Shown here: piece after piece, positions 28,055 to 37,400 of the stretch | Numbering within the stretch: position 1 is the first letter of the stretch | How the letters are laid out: each line of letters starts with the position of its first letter | Assembly: GCF_000424625.1 (NCBI RefSeq) | Contig: NZ_AUKG01000001.1 | Span: 1,488,001-1,552,000 of the forward strand | Source: Conexibacter woesei Iso977N | GTDB lineage: Bacteria > Actinomycetota > Thermoleophilia > Solirubrobacterales > Solirubrobacteraceae | Direction: 5' to 3' | Length of the DNA stretch: 64,000 bases | The notes under the pieces: generated by a model | What the model was told of the DNA's origin: nothing | Databases searched by the model: none | Seen by the model: the letters and a program-made list of their open reading frames with translations, nothing else | Translations under genes and position numbers: made by a program

Positions 28055-29248
28055 GTGGAATCGTCCGTCGCTGTCGCCACGTCCATCAACTACTTCTTCG
28101 GCACGGCCGGCGGAGTGATCTACGTCTATCCCGGAACGTCTGCGGGGGTCGTCAACAACCCGGTGACCGTCGGTATCGACGACGTGTTCGCGAGCGCGCC
28201 CAGGCTGCCGCTGAGGGTGGGCGTCTTCACGGTCGCGCCGACCGGAGGCGGTGGCCGGCCGCCGTACACGATCACCGCCGCCGGCGGCAACGGCACCGGC
28301 GTGTGGGACTTCTCCGCGGCCCGGACCGTGCGCGCCGACTTCGACCAGCTGCTGCTCGCGCTCGAGGGGCTCGGGCTCAAGCCGGGCCGGCTCCCGCTGA
28401 TCCGCGGCTGGCTGGCCCAGGCGCTGCCGCAGACGTTCGCCGAGTGCCTGTACCTGCGCTACGGCTTCGACCAGGCCAACCGCTACGTCGACCTCGACGC
28501 CGGCATGCGCCTGCGCCTGGACTTCCAGAGCCACCAGGCCGTCGACCCGGAGGCCAGCCCGCTCAACGGGTTCGTCGGCGCCGGGAGCACGACCGTCGAC
28601 GTCGTCCAGGTGCCCAGCGCGCAGTACGGGACCGCCGTCGCGCTCGATCCGTTCCTGTCGTCCTTGCAGGGGTTCGCCGTCCCCTCCTCCGCGGGCGGCG
28701 CGGGCGGCGTCGTGGACCTGCGCAGCCTCGCGCCGATGCCCTACTGGCGGCTCCTGTACCCGCCGACCTTCACCGCCGCGGACGGCACCGGCGCGGTCGG
28801 CCCGCAGGAGAACGCGGTGCTGATCGGCGCCGCCTCCTGGAGCGACCTCACCGCCGCCACCGCGACCTACCTCGCGCAGCGCACCGCCCCGGCGACCTCG
28901 CTGTCCTTCCGCGGGCGGACGACCGTCGTCCCCGAGGTCCCGCTGTACCTCCAGAACCAGCGCGTGTACGTGACGCTCGGGACGACCATCCGCCACATCC
29001 TGTCCGGCTCGGGGCCCGTGCCGTGGCTGGTCGGTGGCGGCGTCGCCTCGCTGGGATCCAACCAGGAGTACGCCCGCGCGTGGACGCCGCTCTCGACGAC
29101 CTCGCCGACCAACTGGACGGTCGGCGCGTGGGCCCAGGTGTTGATCGGCGGGGTGGGCGGCGGGCGCTACGCCACCGCGGGCGACACGCTGGACAGCTTC
29201 GACCTGCCCGTCCTCGGCGGCGACGTCTTCTCCCTGGTGCTGAGCTAG
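28055..29248 (+). CDS. 397-residue beta-rich protein of unknown family
   Basis: I choose the GTG at 28055 because a GAGGAGG Shine-Dalgarno lies 6 bases upstream; earlier in-frame starts at 28004 and 28028 are less likely. The protein has no signal peptide or clear membrane span. It contains a helical segment (ADFDQLLLALEGLGLKPGRL then PLIRGWLAQALPQTFAECLY) between beta-rich parts, and ends in GRYATAGDTLDSFDLPVLGG. First gene of the plus-strand arm of the AidA/LysM cluster, with the next start 7 bases after its stop. I do not recognise the family. Confidence 0.85.
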   Translation: MESSVAVATSINYFFGTAGGVIYVYPGTSAGVVNNPVTVGIDDVFASAPRLPLRVGVFTVAPTGGGGRPPYTITAAGGNGTGVWDFSAARTVRADFDQLLLALEGLGLKPGRLPLIRGWLAQALPQTFAECLYLRYGFDQANRYVDLDAGMRLRLDFQSHQAVDPEASPLNGFVGAGSTTVDVVQVPSAQYGTAVALDPFLSSLQGFAVPSSAGGAGGVVDLRSLAPMPYWRLLYPPTFTAADGTGAVGPQENAVLIGAASWSDLTAATATYLAQRTAPATSLSFRGRTTVVPEVPLYLQNQRVYVTLGTTIRHILSGSGPVPWLVGGGVASLGSNQEYARAWTPLSTTSPTNWTVGAWAQVLIGGVGGGRYATAGDTLDSFDLPVLGGDVFSLVLS

Positions 29249-29255
29249 GACGCCC

Positions 29256-32200
29256 GTGTCGGCCGGCTTCACCAGGGCGAGCCCGGAGTCCCCGCTGTGG
29301 GCCCTGGACGGCGCGCCCCCGGCGGTCACCGCGTGCTTTCGCCCGTTCGACCCCACCGGTGTCCCGGCGACCCTGCCGCTCGTCGCCACGCTGGACCCCG
29401 CCAACGCCGGCACGTACGTCTTCCTGCCGCCCGGCACCGCGCTCGCCGACCCGCTCCCGGCCGCGCTGGCGGCGTTCGTCGCCGCCCAGCCGCGCCCGCC
29501 GGCCCTCGCCTGGATCCCCGCGCCCGCTGGCCCGCCCGCGACCTGGCGCGCATCGACGATCGCCGCGGCCGGCGGCGCGACCGCGGGCGCGGCCGGCGTC
29601 CTGCTGCGCAACCTCGCGCTGTGGGTCGGCGCGGGCTGCGCGATCACGGTCGACGGGGACGCGCTCGTGCTGACGCCGCCGGTCGCCGGGCGCGTCTACG
29701 TGACCGGTGCCGCGGGCGCGGCGTCCTGGTCGACCGGCACCGCGCCGGTGACCGTGCCGTTCGCCGGGCCGCGCGCGGGCTGCCTGACCACGGCGATCAC
29801 GCTCGCCACCGCCACGGACCTCGACCGGCTGGACGTTGGCCTGCGCCTGTTCGCGCCCGGCGCGCCGACCGCCCCGCTGCGCGACCGCCTCACGTCCTGG
29901 CGCCTGCCGGTCTTCACGCCCGCGCCGGGCGGCGAGGTCCCCGTGCAGCTGAGCCTCGACCCGCTGAACCCGACCGTCCCGGCGCGCACCGCGTTCGGCC
30001 TGGCGCCCGCCCCCAGGGTGACCGCGCCGGAGCTGGGCTCCTACTACGTGACGACCAGCGGCCTGGCGGTGACGCTGACGCCGCTGGCCGACCCGCCCGC
30101 CGCGCTGGTCCCCGCGGTGCGTGCGCTCGCCGCCACCGCCGGGCCGGCCGACCCGTTCTACCTGGTGCCCAGCGGGGCGTTCGAGTTGACCGTGCGCGAT
30201 CAGCATGGCAACGTGATGACGGGTGCTCAGCGGCTGGCCTGCGGGACGTCGGGGCTGGAGTACGTCACGCTCGAGCAGCCCGGCAGCACCGTCGTCTTCA
30301 CCCCCGGTGGCGACGCGCTCGCGATCGGCCGCGGGCTGGAGGGCGGCGCGACCACCGCGTACGCGTCGCTCTTCGGGCCCGACGGCGCGGCGCTGACCTA
30401 CCGCGCCCAGCCCGAGTCCGCGCCGGTCTTCGCGCCGCCCGACGCGTCCGGCTACCTGGACTTCTACGAGCTCGCCGGCCAGCCGCTGCCCGCCGCGGGG
30501 GCGTCGCCGGCCGCCGTCTTCCCGATGCTGCCGTTCGCCGGCGTGGCGCCCCGCGACGCGGCGGCGGCCGCGGCGGTCGAGCGCGCCGCGGTCGCGCCCC
30601 TGCGCCGCAGCATCGTCGGCGCCGCCGCCCCGGTGACCGCGACGCGGCCGGACGCCGCCGTCACCAGGACCGTCGGCGCGACGCCGCAGGGCCTGCTCGG
30701 CGAGTTCGGCGACGGCGTCCTGAGCGCGCTCAACCTCCTGCAGTCCAACGGCCAGGCGATCCAGCTCGGCGCGGTGAGCGACCCGCTGCGCGAGGCGCTG
30801 CAGTCCAGCCAGCTGTTCCTGGTGGCGTCGGACCCGGCCGCGCTGCAGGGCCCGTCGCCGCCGGCCGTCGACTGGACGATCCAGATCCCCGCGACCGACG
30901 ACCGCTCGGAGTGGTGGACGCTGCAGGCCGGCCTGACCGGCGCGTGGAGGGACACCGGCACGCTGCTGATCGTCAAGCACGCCGGCACGTCGCTGGAGGC
31001 GCTGGCCGCCGACACGACCACGTGGACGCAGCCGACCGACTTCAACATCAACTCGGATGGCGTGCTCGACGCCCAGCGAACGCTGCAGGGCGCGATCGCC
31101 AAGGCGCGCGACCAGGTCACGGCCCACCCGGCGTTCCAGCCGTTCCTCGACCTCGTCGCCGACGCGTCGTGGCAGGGCCTGCTGATCCTCAACTGCGCGA
31201 TGCCGGTCGGCGACCTGCCGTCGCAGCTGGCCGGCCTCGGCGCGGGCATCCAGCAGAGCGGGTTCAAGGCCCATCACATCGGCCTGACGATCACGCCGGT
31301 CGCCCACGACGGCAAGGGCGCGCTGGTCCAGACCGACTCGTCGCTGTTCGGGCTGCTCTTCTACGAGAGCCCCCAGAGCGCCGCGGGCGCGCCCGGCCCG
31401 TACGCGTTCTCGGTCCAGTCGCTGCTCGTGCGCTGGGCCAACTCGGCGGTCGCGGACTTCTCCAGCGTCATCGACCTGCTCGTCGACGAGCTGTTCGGCG
31501 ACCCCGTGGCGCTCACGCGCTCCAGGGACAACGTCATCGAGCTCTACGGCGTCTACCAGCAGCAGGGCGGCGACTCCACCTACACCTTCACGACCCGCGA
31601 GGACAGCACGTTCGGCGCGACCAGCGGGGTGCTGTCCGCGGTCGACGTGGCCAGCGCGCAGTTCGTCACGGTCACGCCGCCGGGCCCGCAGGCCGCCGCC
31701 GAGTCCACGTTCCTGCTCAGCGGGTCGCTGCGCTACGTGGCGCCCAAGCTCCCGTTCGACCTGTTCTCCTACGGCCCGCCGCCGGACCCGCAGCCCGACG
31801 ACGCCGGCTGGCGGTTGGCCTACGCCAACCTGCGGATCGAGATCCGCTACACGCCGGGCGACCCGAGCAAGAACCAGTACATCTTCGACGCGACGAAGCT
31901 CGCGCTGGACCCGGCGCAGAGCGCGCCGCGCGCGGGCAGCCTCTTCGCGAGCTTCCCGCTCACGCCCAGCGGGTTCGTCCACGTGCCCAAGCCCGTGCCC
32001 GCGGCGGGCGGTGGCGGCGACGCCAGGCCGCCCGCGCCGGCGACGCCTGCGAGCCTCGGCTTCCTCGGCGTCGACGCGCCTCAGGCCGGCGGCGCGCTCG
32101 ACGCGCCGTGGTTCGGCGTCGTCGCCGACCTCGGGCTCGGCACGGCCGGCGCGCTGGCGTCGCAGCTCGGCTTCCGCGCGAGCCTCCTGGCGTCGTGGGC

Positions 32201-32501
32201 GCCGGGCGGCCCGTCGAGCCCGAACGTCGCGGTCGGCCTGAGGCTCCCGGGCTCCGGCGGCGGCGGAAGCCTGCTCAGCCTGGAGAGCGTCCTGCGGCTG
32301 AAGATCGGCGCGCTGGCCATGCAGCGCGCCGACGGCACCTACGTGCTCGCGCTCGACCGGATCACGCTGAGCGTGCTGATGCTGACGTTCCCGTCGCACG
32401 GCCAGGTCGGCGCGAGCCTCTTCGCCGACCCGACGGGCAAGGACCACACCACGCTGGGCTGGTACGCCGGCTACGCCAAGGACAAGGATCCCCAGAAATG
32501 A
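29256..32501 (+). CDS. 1081-residue beta-rich protein of unknown family
   Basis: GTG start 7 bases after the preceding gene; AGGACG lies upstream. The sequence is mostly short beta strands with Ala/Pro-rich linkers, no signal peptide and no membrane helix. An Ig-like piece FELTVRDQHGNVMTGAQRLA (about residue 309) resembles RLRDRFGNDLG in the giant protein. The C-terminal 120 residues (LRLKIGALAMQRADGTYVLA, then TLSVLMLTFPSHGQVGASLF) look like the long beta-sheet N-terminal part of the giant protein. It may be a structural partner of that protein. It overlaps the HNH gene by 4 bases. Family unknown. Confidence 0.85.
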   Translation: MSAGFTRASPESPLWALDGAPPAVTACFRPFDPTGVPATLPLVATLDPANAGTYVFLPPGTALADPLPAALAAFVAAQPRPPALAWIPAPAGPPATWRASTIAAAGGATAGAAGVLLRNLALWVGAGCAITVDGDALVLTPPVAGRVYVTGAAGAASWSTGTAPVTVPFAGPRAGCLTTAITLATATDLDRLDVGLRLFAPGAPTAPLRDRLTSWRLPVFTPAPGGEVPVQLSLDPLNPTVPARTAFGLAPAPRVTAPELGSYYVTTSGLAVTLTPLADPPAALVPAVRALAATAGPADPFYLVPSGAFELTVRDQHGNVMTGAQRLACGTSGLEYVTLEQPGSTVVFTPGGDALAIGRGLEGGATTAYASLFGPDGAALTYRAQPESAPVFAPPDASGYLDFYELAGQPLPAAGASPAAVFPMLPFAGVAPRDAAAAAAVERAAVAPLRRSIVGAAAPVTATRPDAAVTRTVGATPQGLLGEFGDGVLSALNLLQSNGQAIQLGAVSDPLREALQSSQLFLVASDPAALQGPSPPAVDWTIQIPATDDRSEWWTLQAGLTGAWRDTGTLLIVKHAGTSLEALAADTTTWTQPTDFNINSDGVLDAQRTLQGAIAKARDQVTAHPAFQPFLDLVADASWQGLLILNCAMPVGDLPSQLAGLGAGIQQSGFKAHHIGLTITPVAHDGKGALVQTDSSLFGLLFYESPQSAAGAPGPYAFSVQSLLVRWANSAVADFSSVIDLLVDELFGDPVALTRSRDNVIELYGVYQQQGGDSTYTFTTREDSTFGATSGVLSAVDVASAQFVTVTPPGPQAAAESTFLLSGSLRYVAPKLPFDLFSYGPPPDPQPDDAGWRLAYANLRIEIRYTPGDPSKNQYIFDATKLALDPAQSAPRAGSLFASFPLTPSGFVHVPKPVPAAGGGGDARPPAPATPASLGFLGVDAPQAGGALDAPWFGVVADLGLGTAGALASQLGFRASLLASWAPGGPSSPNVAVGLRLPGSGGGGSLLSLESVLRLKIGALAMQRADGTYVLALDRITLSVLMLTFPSHGQVGASLFADPTGKDHTTLGWYAGYAKDKDPQK

Positions 32502-33646
32502 GACCCCTTCGGCGGCCGGCCCGGCCCGGCACGTACCCCGACTTCAGCGTCAGGTCCACCTATGCGCAGCTGCGACTCGACCTCGCCGCCGTCAGGCTCA
32601 GGAGGCCCAGCGCGCGGATGCGCACGGCCCTCGGCATCGCCAGCCCCACGCCGATCACGCTGCTCGACGTGACCTTGGGCCTTCAGGACATCGCGATCAA
32701 CCCGCCGCCCGGGAGGAGGAGGGGCGCGCCGAGGCCCACGCCGCTGCAGGCAGGCAGAAGCCTCCTCATGCGACGGGTCGTCGCCCAGTACTCGGAGGCC
32801 AACGATCCCCTGCGGGCGGGGATGGGGCGCTTCTGCAGCTACTGCGAGCAGATGCTCTCGGAGTTCATCGCCACTGAGCACATCGTCGCCAAGGCGCCTT
32901 GGCCGCTGACCTCGGTGTCCTGGGACAACTTCCTGCTGTCCTGCCGCGCGTGCAACAGCTACAAGGGCGACCACCCCGACCGCGGCGAGGTGACCGCCTG
33001 GAGGCTGATGCCGCCGCCGGCCGACGACCTTGAGGCATATCTGGAGATCCGCAGGCGCTACCTGTGGCCGGACACCGATGCCAACGCCTACCGCGGCCTG
33101 CTCCCGGCGCTGTACTTCAGGCGGAGGAGCGGCGGTTGGCGGAGGGCGAACGCGGACCGGAGCGTGCGCAACGGGTTGCGGTGCGTGGACCACGGCAGGG
33201 AGCCGAACAAGATCGTGATCGCCGACATGCCCGTGAAGGGCAGGGTCCTGCGCCGCGAGGTCCGGGTCCTGTTGGTGCCCGACGGGGACGATGCGTCGTT
33301 CGCCAGGGAGACGCTCGACCTGAACAGGATGGACCTCGACGGCGTCGACAGCGGCGACGACAACCGGATGTGGGACCGGACCCAGCGCTGGCTCGAGGCG
33401 GTCGAGACGTTCACGGACCTGTCGCAGGCCTGGTCGCCGCAGCTCTGGACGGCGGCGTGTCGCAGCGCGAGGACCGGGTTCCTGTCCACTTGGGTCCGGG
33501 TCCTCGAGCTGCGGCAAGGCAAGACGACCAGGTTCCCCGGCGACCCGACCAGGACGATGATGCAGGCGTTCATGGAGGCGATGACCCAGCAGAGGGTCCA
33601 GCCCTACGGGCCCTATCCCGGCACCGACGTGAGGTACATCCCGTGA
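32498..33646 (+). CDS. HNH endonuclease-like protein
   Basis: 382 residues. A basic N-terminal region (residues 1-90) leads into a zinc-type HNH core: Cys113-x2-Cys116 in GRFCSYCEQML, the catalytic EHI at 127-129, WDN at 142-144, and Cys149-x2-Cys152 with Asn153 and Lys156 in SCRACNSYKGD. This layout is that of the HNH nucleases seen with retrons and in Septu PtuB. The remaining 220 residues show no known domain. The ATG overlaps the preceding stop (ATGA). Its target and its role in the cluster are unknown; a nuclease in a defence or DNA-processing module is an inference. Confidence 0.8.
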   Translation: MRPLRRPARPGTYPDFSVRSTYAQLRLDLAAVRLRRPSARMRTALGIASPTPITLLDVTLGLQDIAINPPPGRRRGAPRPTPLQAGRSLLMRRVVAQYSEANDPLRAGMGRFCSYCEQMLSEFIATEHIVAKAPWPLTSVSWDNFLLSCRACNSYKGDHPDRGEVTAWRLMPPPADDLEAYLEIRRRYLWPDTDANAYRGLLPALYFRRRSGGWRRANADRSVRNGLRCVDHGREPNKIVIADMPVKGRVLRREVRVLLVPDGDDASFARETLDLNRMDLDGVDSGDDNRMWDRTQRWLEAVETFTDLSQAWSPQLWTAACRSARTGFLSTWVRVLELRQGKTTRFPGDPTRTMMQAFMEAMTQQRVQPYGPYPGTDVRYIP

Positions 33647-34419
33647 TGCGCCCGCTCGCCCGCCCACCCTGGGAGCCGTGGTTCGAAGGCGCCGACGCGG
33701 GCCTCGTCGCCCAGTCCGCGTTCGGCCGCTTCTGCGCGGCGTGCGAGCGGCACCTCAACGAGGGCGTCGAGGCCTGGGACGCGCGGACCGGCCGCCGCGC
33801 CGCCGCGCGGGCGACGGCGAGCGGGTGGGACGACCTGCTGCCGCTGTGCGTCAACTGCCTGGCGGCGTCCGAGGCCGCGGCCGGCGCTGACCTCGGCGAC
33901 GACGCGGGCCTGCGCCCCGACCGGGCCGCCCCGTTCGCGGACGCCGCCGCGCCGCCGTTCACCTACGTGTCGGTCCCCGTGGCCGTGCGCGGCGCGGACG
34001 AGGCCGGCGACGCGAGCGCCCCGGCCACCGTCGAGCGCGTCCTGGTCCGCGGGCACACCCCCGCGGCCGTGGCCATGATCGGGCGCTTCGCGCTCAACAC
34101 CCCTCACCATGTGGTCACTTCGGACGGCGGCGACGCGCTGCTGCTCCCCGCCGGCACCCCGTTGAGGCTGCTGGACGCCTACGACCCGCGGCTGGAGCGC
34201 CGCACCGAGGCCTGGGTGGACGCCGAGATCGCCGCCGACGCGCTGGCGGCCGCGCCGCCCGGGGGCCGCGGGGCCGCGCTGCGGTCGCTCGGCTGGGGCA
34301 TGCGCTTCACGGGCTTCTGGTCGGTCTGGGCGCAGGTGCTGTGGGACCGCCTCCAGGACGACGAGGTGCTCGCGCGCGTCCGCGACCACCCGGCCTACCT
34401 CGGCACGCGGGCGGCCTGA
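33646..34419 (+). CDS. degenerate HNH-like paralogue
   Basis: 257 residues from the ATG at 33646 (a GTG at 33643 is also possible). The scaffold of the upstream HNH protein is repeated: GRFCAACERHL matches GRFCSYCEQML, and WDDLLPLCVNC matches WDNFLLSCRAC with the identical 7-residue spacing from Trp to Cys. The catalytic EHI is absent, Asn144 became Asp, and the terminal Asn/Lys pair is lost (CLAASEAAAG). It therefore looks like a zinc-binding but nuclease-dead partner. The stop overlaps the start of the giant gene by one base. Confidence 0.75.
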   Translation: MRPLARPPWEPWFEGADAGLVAQSAFGRFCAACERHLNEGVEAWDARTGRRAAARATASGWDDLLPLCVNCLAASEAAAGADLGDDAGLRPDRAAPFADAAAPPFTYVSVPVAVRGADEAGDASAPATVERVLVRGHTPAAVAMIGRFALNTPHHVVTSDGGDALLLPAGTPLRLLDAYDPRLERRTEAWVDAEIAADALAAAPPGGRGAALRSLGWGMRFTGFWSVWAQVLWDRLQDDEVLARVRDHPAYLGTRAA

Positions 34420-37400
34420 TGGGCCTGCTCGAGACGATCCAGGGCAACCTCGACGCCGCCAGGCCGTCGGGGACCGTGCCGCTGGACGCGACGACGCTGA
34501 CTGCCGCCGGCCAGCCGGTCCTCGACCTCTTCCAGGAGCACCTCGGCGCGCCCGCCGTCGCGCTCAGGGGCGACGCGACGGTCGCGCTGGCCGGCGGCGT
34601 GCTGACCGTCACCGGGACGGGCACGGGCGCGAGCGCCGTCGTGCTCGGCCTCTCCGCGCCGAGCCTGAGGGCGGAGCTGACGCTGGCCGGCGGCACGGGC
34701 GCGCTGCAGATCGCGCTGAGGATCGGCGGCACCGGCTGGACGCTGAGGGCCACGTTCCCGCAGCTGGCGGCGAACACGCCGCTCGGCGCGCTGACCTTCG
34801 GGACGACGCCGGCGTTCACGCTGCGCTCGACCGACGGCGCCGCCGACAAGTACGGGCTGCTCGCGCCGGCCGGGCTCAGCCTGGCCACCACGATCGCCGT
34901 CGCCGACGCGGCGCCGTTCAGCGCGCTGACGCCGATCTACGCGCTGCCCGCCGCGGGCACCACGCTGGACTTCGCCGGGCCGGTCACCGCGGCGCCCGGG
35001 CCCGAGGCGCTGTCGCTGCGCACCGGGCCCGGCAGGACGGCGACCAGGCCGCTCGCCGTCTCCGGGATCGGGACGTTCACGCTCGCCCAGGCGGCGATCG
35101 CGCTCGACGCCGTGGCGACCGAGGGCGCCGACAGGCTCTGGGCCGGGGTGGCCGCCGCCGAGGTCTGGGGCACCGCGTCGGCGGGCGGGCGCGAGACGGT
35201 CTTCGCGATCTCGCCGCCGTCCGGCGTCGCCTCCTGGCTGCTCGGCGTCGTCCCCGGCCTGAACGTCCCGCTGACCCAGCTGCTCGGCGTCGTCCCCGGC
35301 CTGAGCGTCGTCCCCGTCCTGCCCGACGGCGTCCAGCAGGTGATCGACGGCGAGGTCACCGCGTTCTCCTTCGTGTTGAGCGTGGCCGGGACGACGGCGA
35401 CGCCGACCGGGCTCGACATCGCCGTCCAGACGACGACGCCGTGGACGATCCTGCAGGGCGTCCTCGAGCTCAAGCGCCTCCAGCTCGCGCTCGAGCTGAG
35501 CTGGGAGAACGGCCCCAGGTTGCTGGGCGGCGCGGTCGGCGGCGCGCTGATGCTCGGCGACGTCGAGGTCGACGTGTCGGTCCCGCTGCCCGCGACGCGC
35601 GGGGAGATCCTGGTCTGGTCGCAGCCCGACGCGGCGCTGCCCGGGCTCGGCGCGCTCGCCGGCCTGCTTGGCGGCGCGGACCTCGCCGCCGCGCTGCCGC
35701 CCGGCGTCGCGAGCCTCGGCGGCCTGCGCCTGCTGTCGCTGTCGGCGACCGTCGGCCTGTCGCCGCCGGCGCTGCCCGAGGTCGGCCTCGGCCTGGCGAC
35801 CGCCCCGTGGAGGATCCTCCCGGGCCTCGTCCTCGACGGCGTGGTGCTGGACGTCACGGTCGCCAACCCGCTGACCGCGCCGGCCGTCACCGGGTCGATC
35901 GCCGGCAGGGCGAGCTTCGGCACGGGCCCGCACCCGGCGACGCTCACGGTCGCCGTCCAGCGCTGGACGGCCGACGGCGACTGGCTGTTGGTCGCCGACG
36001 TCCGCGACCTCGAGCTGCCGAGCCTCGCGGACTTCGCGACGCTGGCCGGCGCCGATCCCACGTCGCTGCTGCCCGCCTCGCTCGCGGGTCAGGACGACAT
36101 GAGGTTCACGCTCGTGGACCTCGGGATCGAGGCCGACCTGACGGCCGGCACGCTCGACCTGTTCCACGTCCAGGTGGCGATGAAGCCGTGGGACATCGCG
36201 CCCGGCTACTTCAGGGTCGACCAGCTCGGCGGCAGCCTGGTGATCGACTGGCGCTCGGGCGCCGCGGTCTACTCGGGCCAGCTCATCGCCACCCTCGCCT
36301 TCGGCGACGGTGCCGCGCAGCTGGTGCTCGAGGGCGACCGCGCAACCGACGGCAGCTGGACGCTCTCCGGCCGGCTGACCGACGAGGTCGACCTGATCGA
36401 GCTGGTCCAGAAGGCGCTCGGCCTGACGCCGTCGAGGAGCGACTTCGGGTCCTTGGTCGTCAGCCCCGTCGCGTTGACCTACAACTCGGGCACGGGCGCG
36501 GTCGGGGCGTCCTACACCTTCGACGCCGCCGCGCGCTGGACGCCGAGGCTCGAGGCGGTGTCCTTCGAGCTCGACGCCGGCGTGCACCTGGAGCGCTCCT
36601 CCGAGGCCAAGTACAGCGGCGCGATCATGGGCTCGCTCGGCGCCCACTTCGGCACGCACGCGCTGGAGCTGTCGGTCGGCTACCTCTTCCAGCAGCAGAA
36701 CGGCAGCACCAGCTACGTCTTCGGGCTGCGCTTCGACCAGCTGACGCTCACCGGCACCTACAGCAAGCGCGCCAACGCCGACGAGATCGTCACCGTCCGC
36801 CTCGGCGGCGTGACGTTCGGCGGCATCGTCACCTACCTGGTCAACCTCGCCGACCCCGACCTGCACTTCGCGCTCAGCCCGCCGTGGGACGTGCTGAACA
36901 AGATCCGCTTCGACGACCTCAGCCTGGTCGTCAACCTCACGCAGCGCTCGGTCGGCATCACCTACAAGGTGGGCCAGGACCTCGGCCTGATCGACATCGA
37001 CACGATCGGCCTGACCTACGTGCGCTCGGGTGGGTCGCCGGGCGTCAAGCTGGAGATCACCGGCTCGTTCCTCGGCCAGAGGTACACGCCCGACCAGCCG
37101 CTGGGCTGGGACCTGCTCAAGGACTCGCCGCCGACGCCGTCCGGCCAGGGCACGCAGCTCTTCGACCTGCGCCTGCTGGGCATCGGCCAGCACCTGGTGC
37201 TCGTCGACCCGCACGCCGACACGATGGCCAAGATCATCGACGAGCTGTCGGCGGTCGTGCAGAAGACCAAGGACAGGAAGCAGCCGTGGGAGCTGCTGGA
37301 GTTCGACGCCGGGGCGGGCTGGCTGCTGGCCGCCGACTTCACGCTGATGGAGACGCTGCGGCTGCGGCTGGTCTTCGACGACCCGGTCCTCTACGGCGTG

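Noticed and set aside
28848-32447. 1199-codon minus-strand frame opposite the 1081-residue gene
   Set aside because: Composition is repetitive R/G/A/V/D and there is no start context; it is a shadow of the plus-strand gene, which has ordered overlaps with its neighbours.
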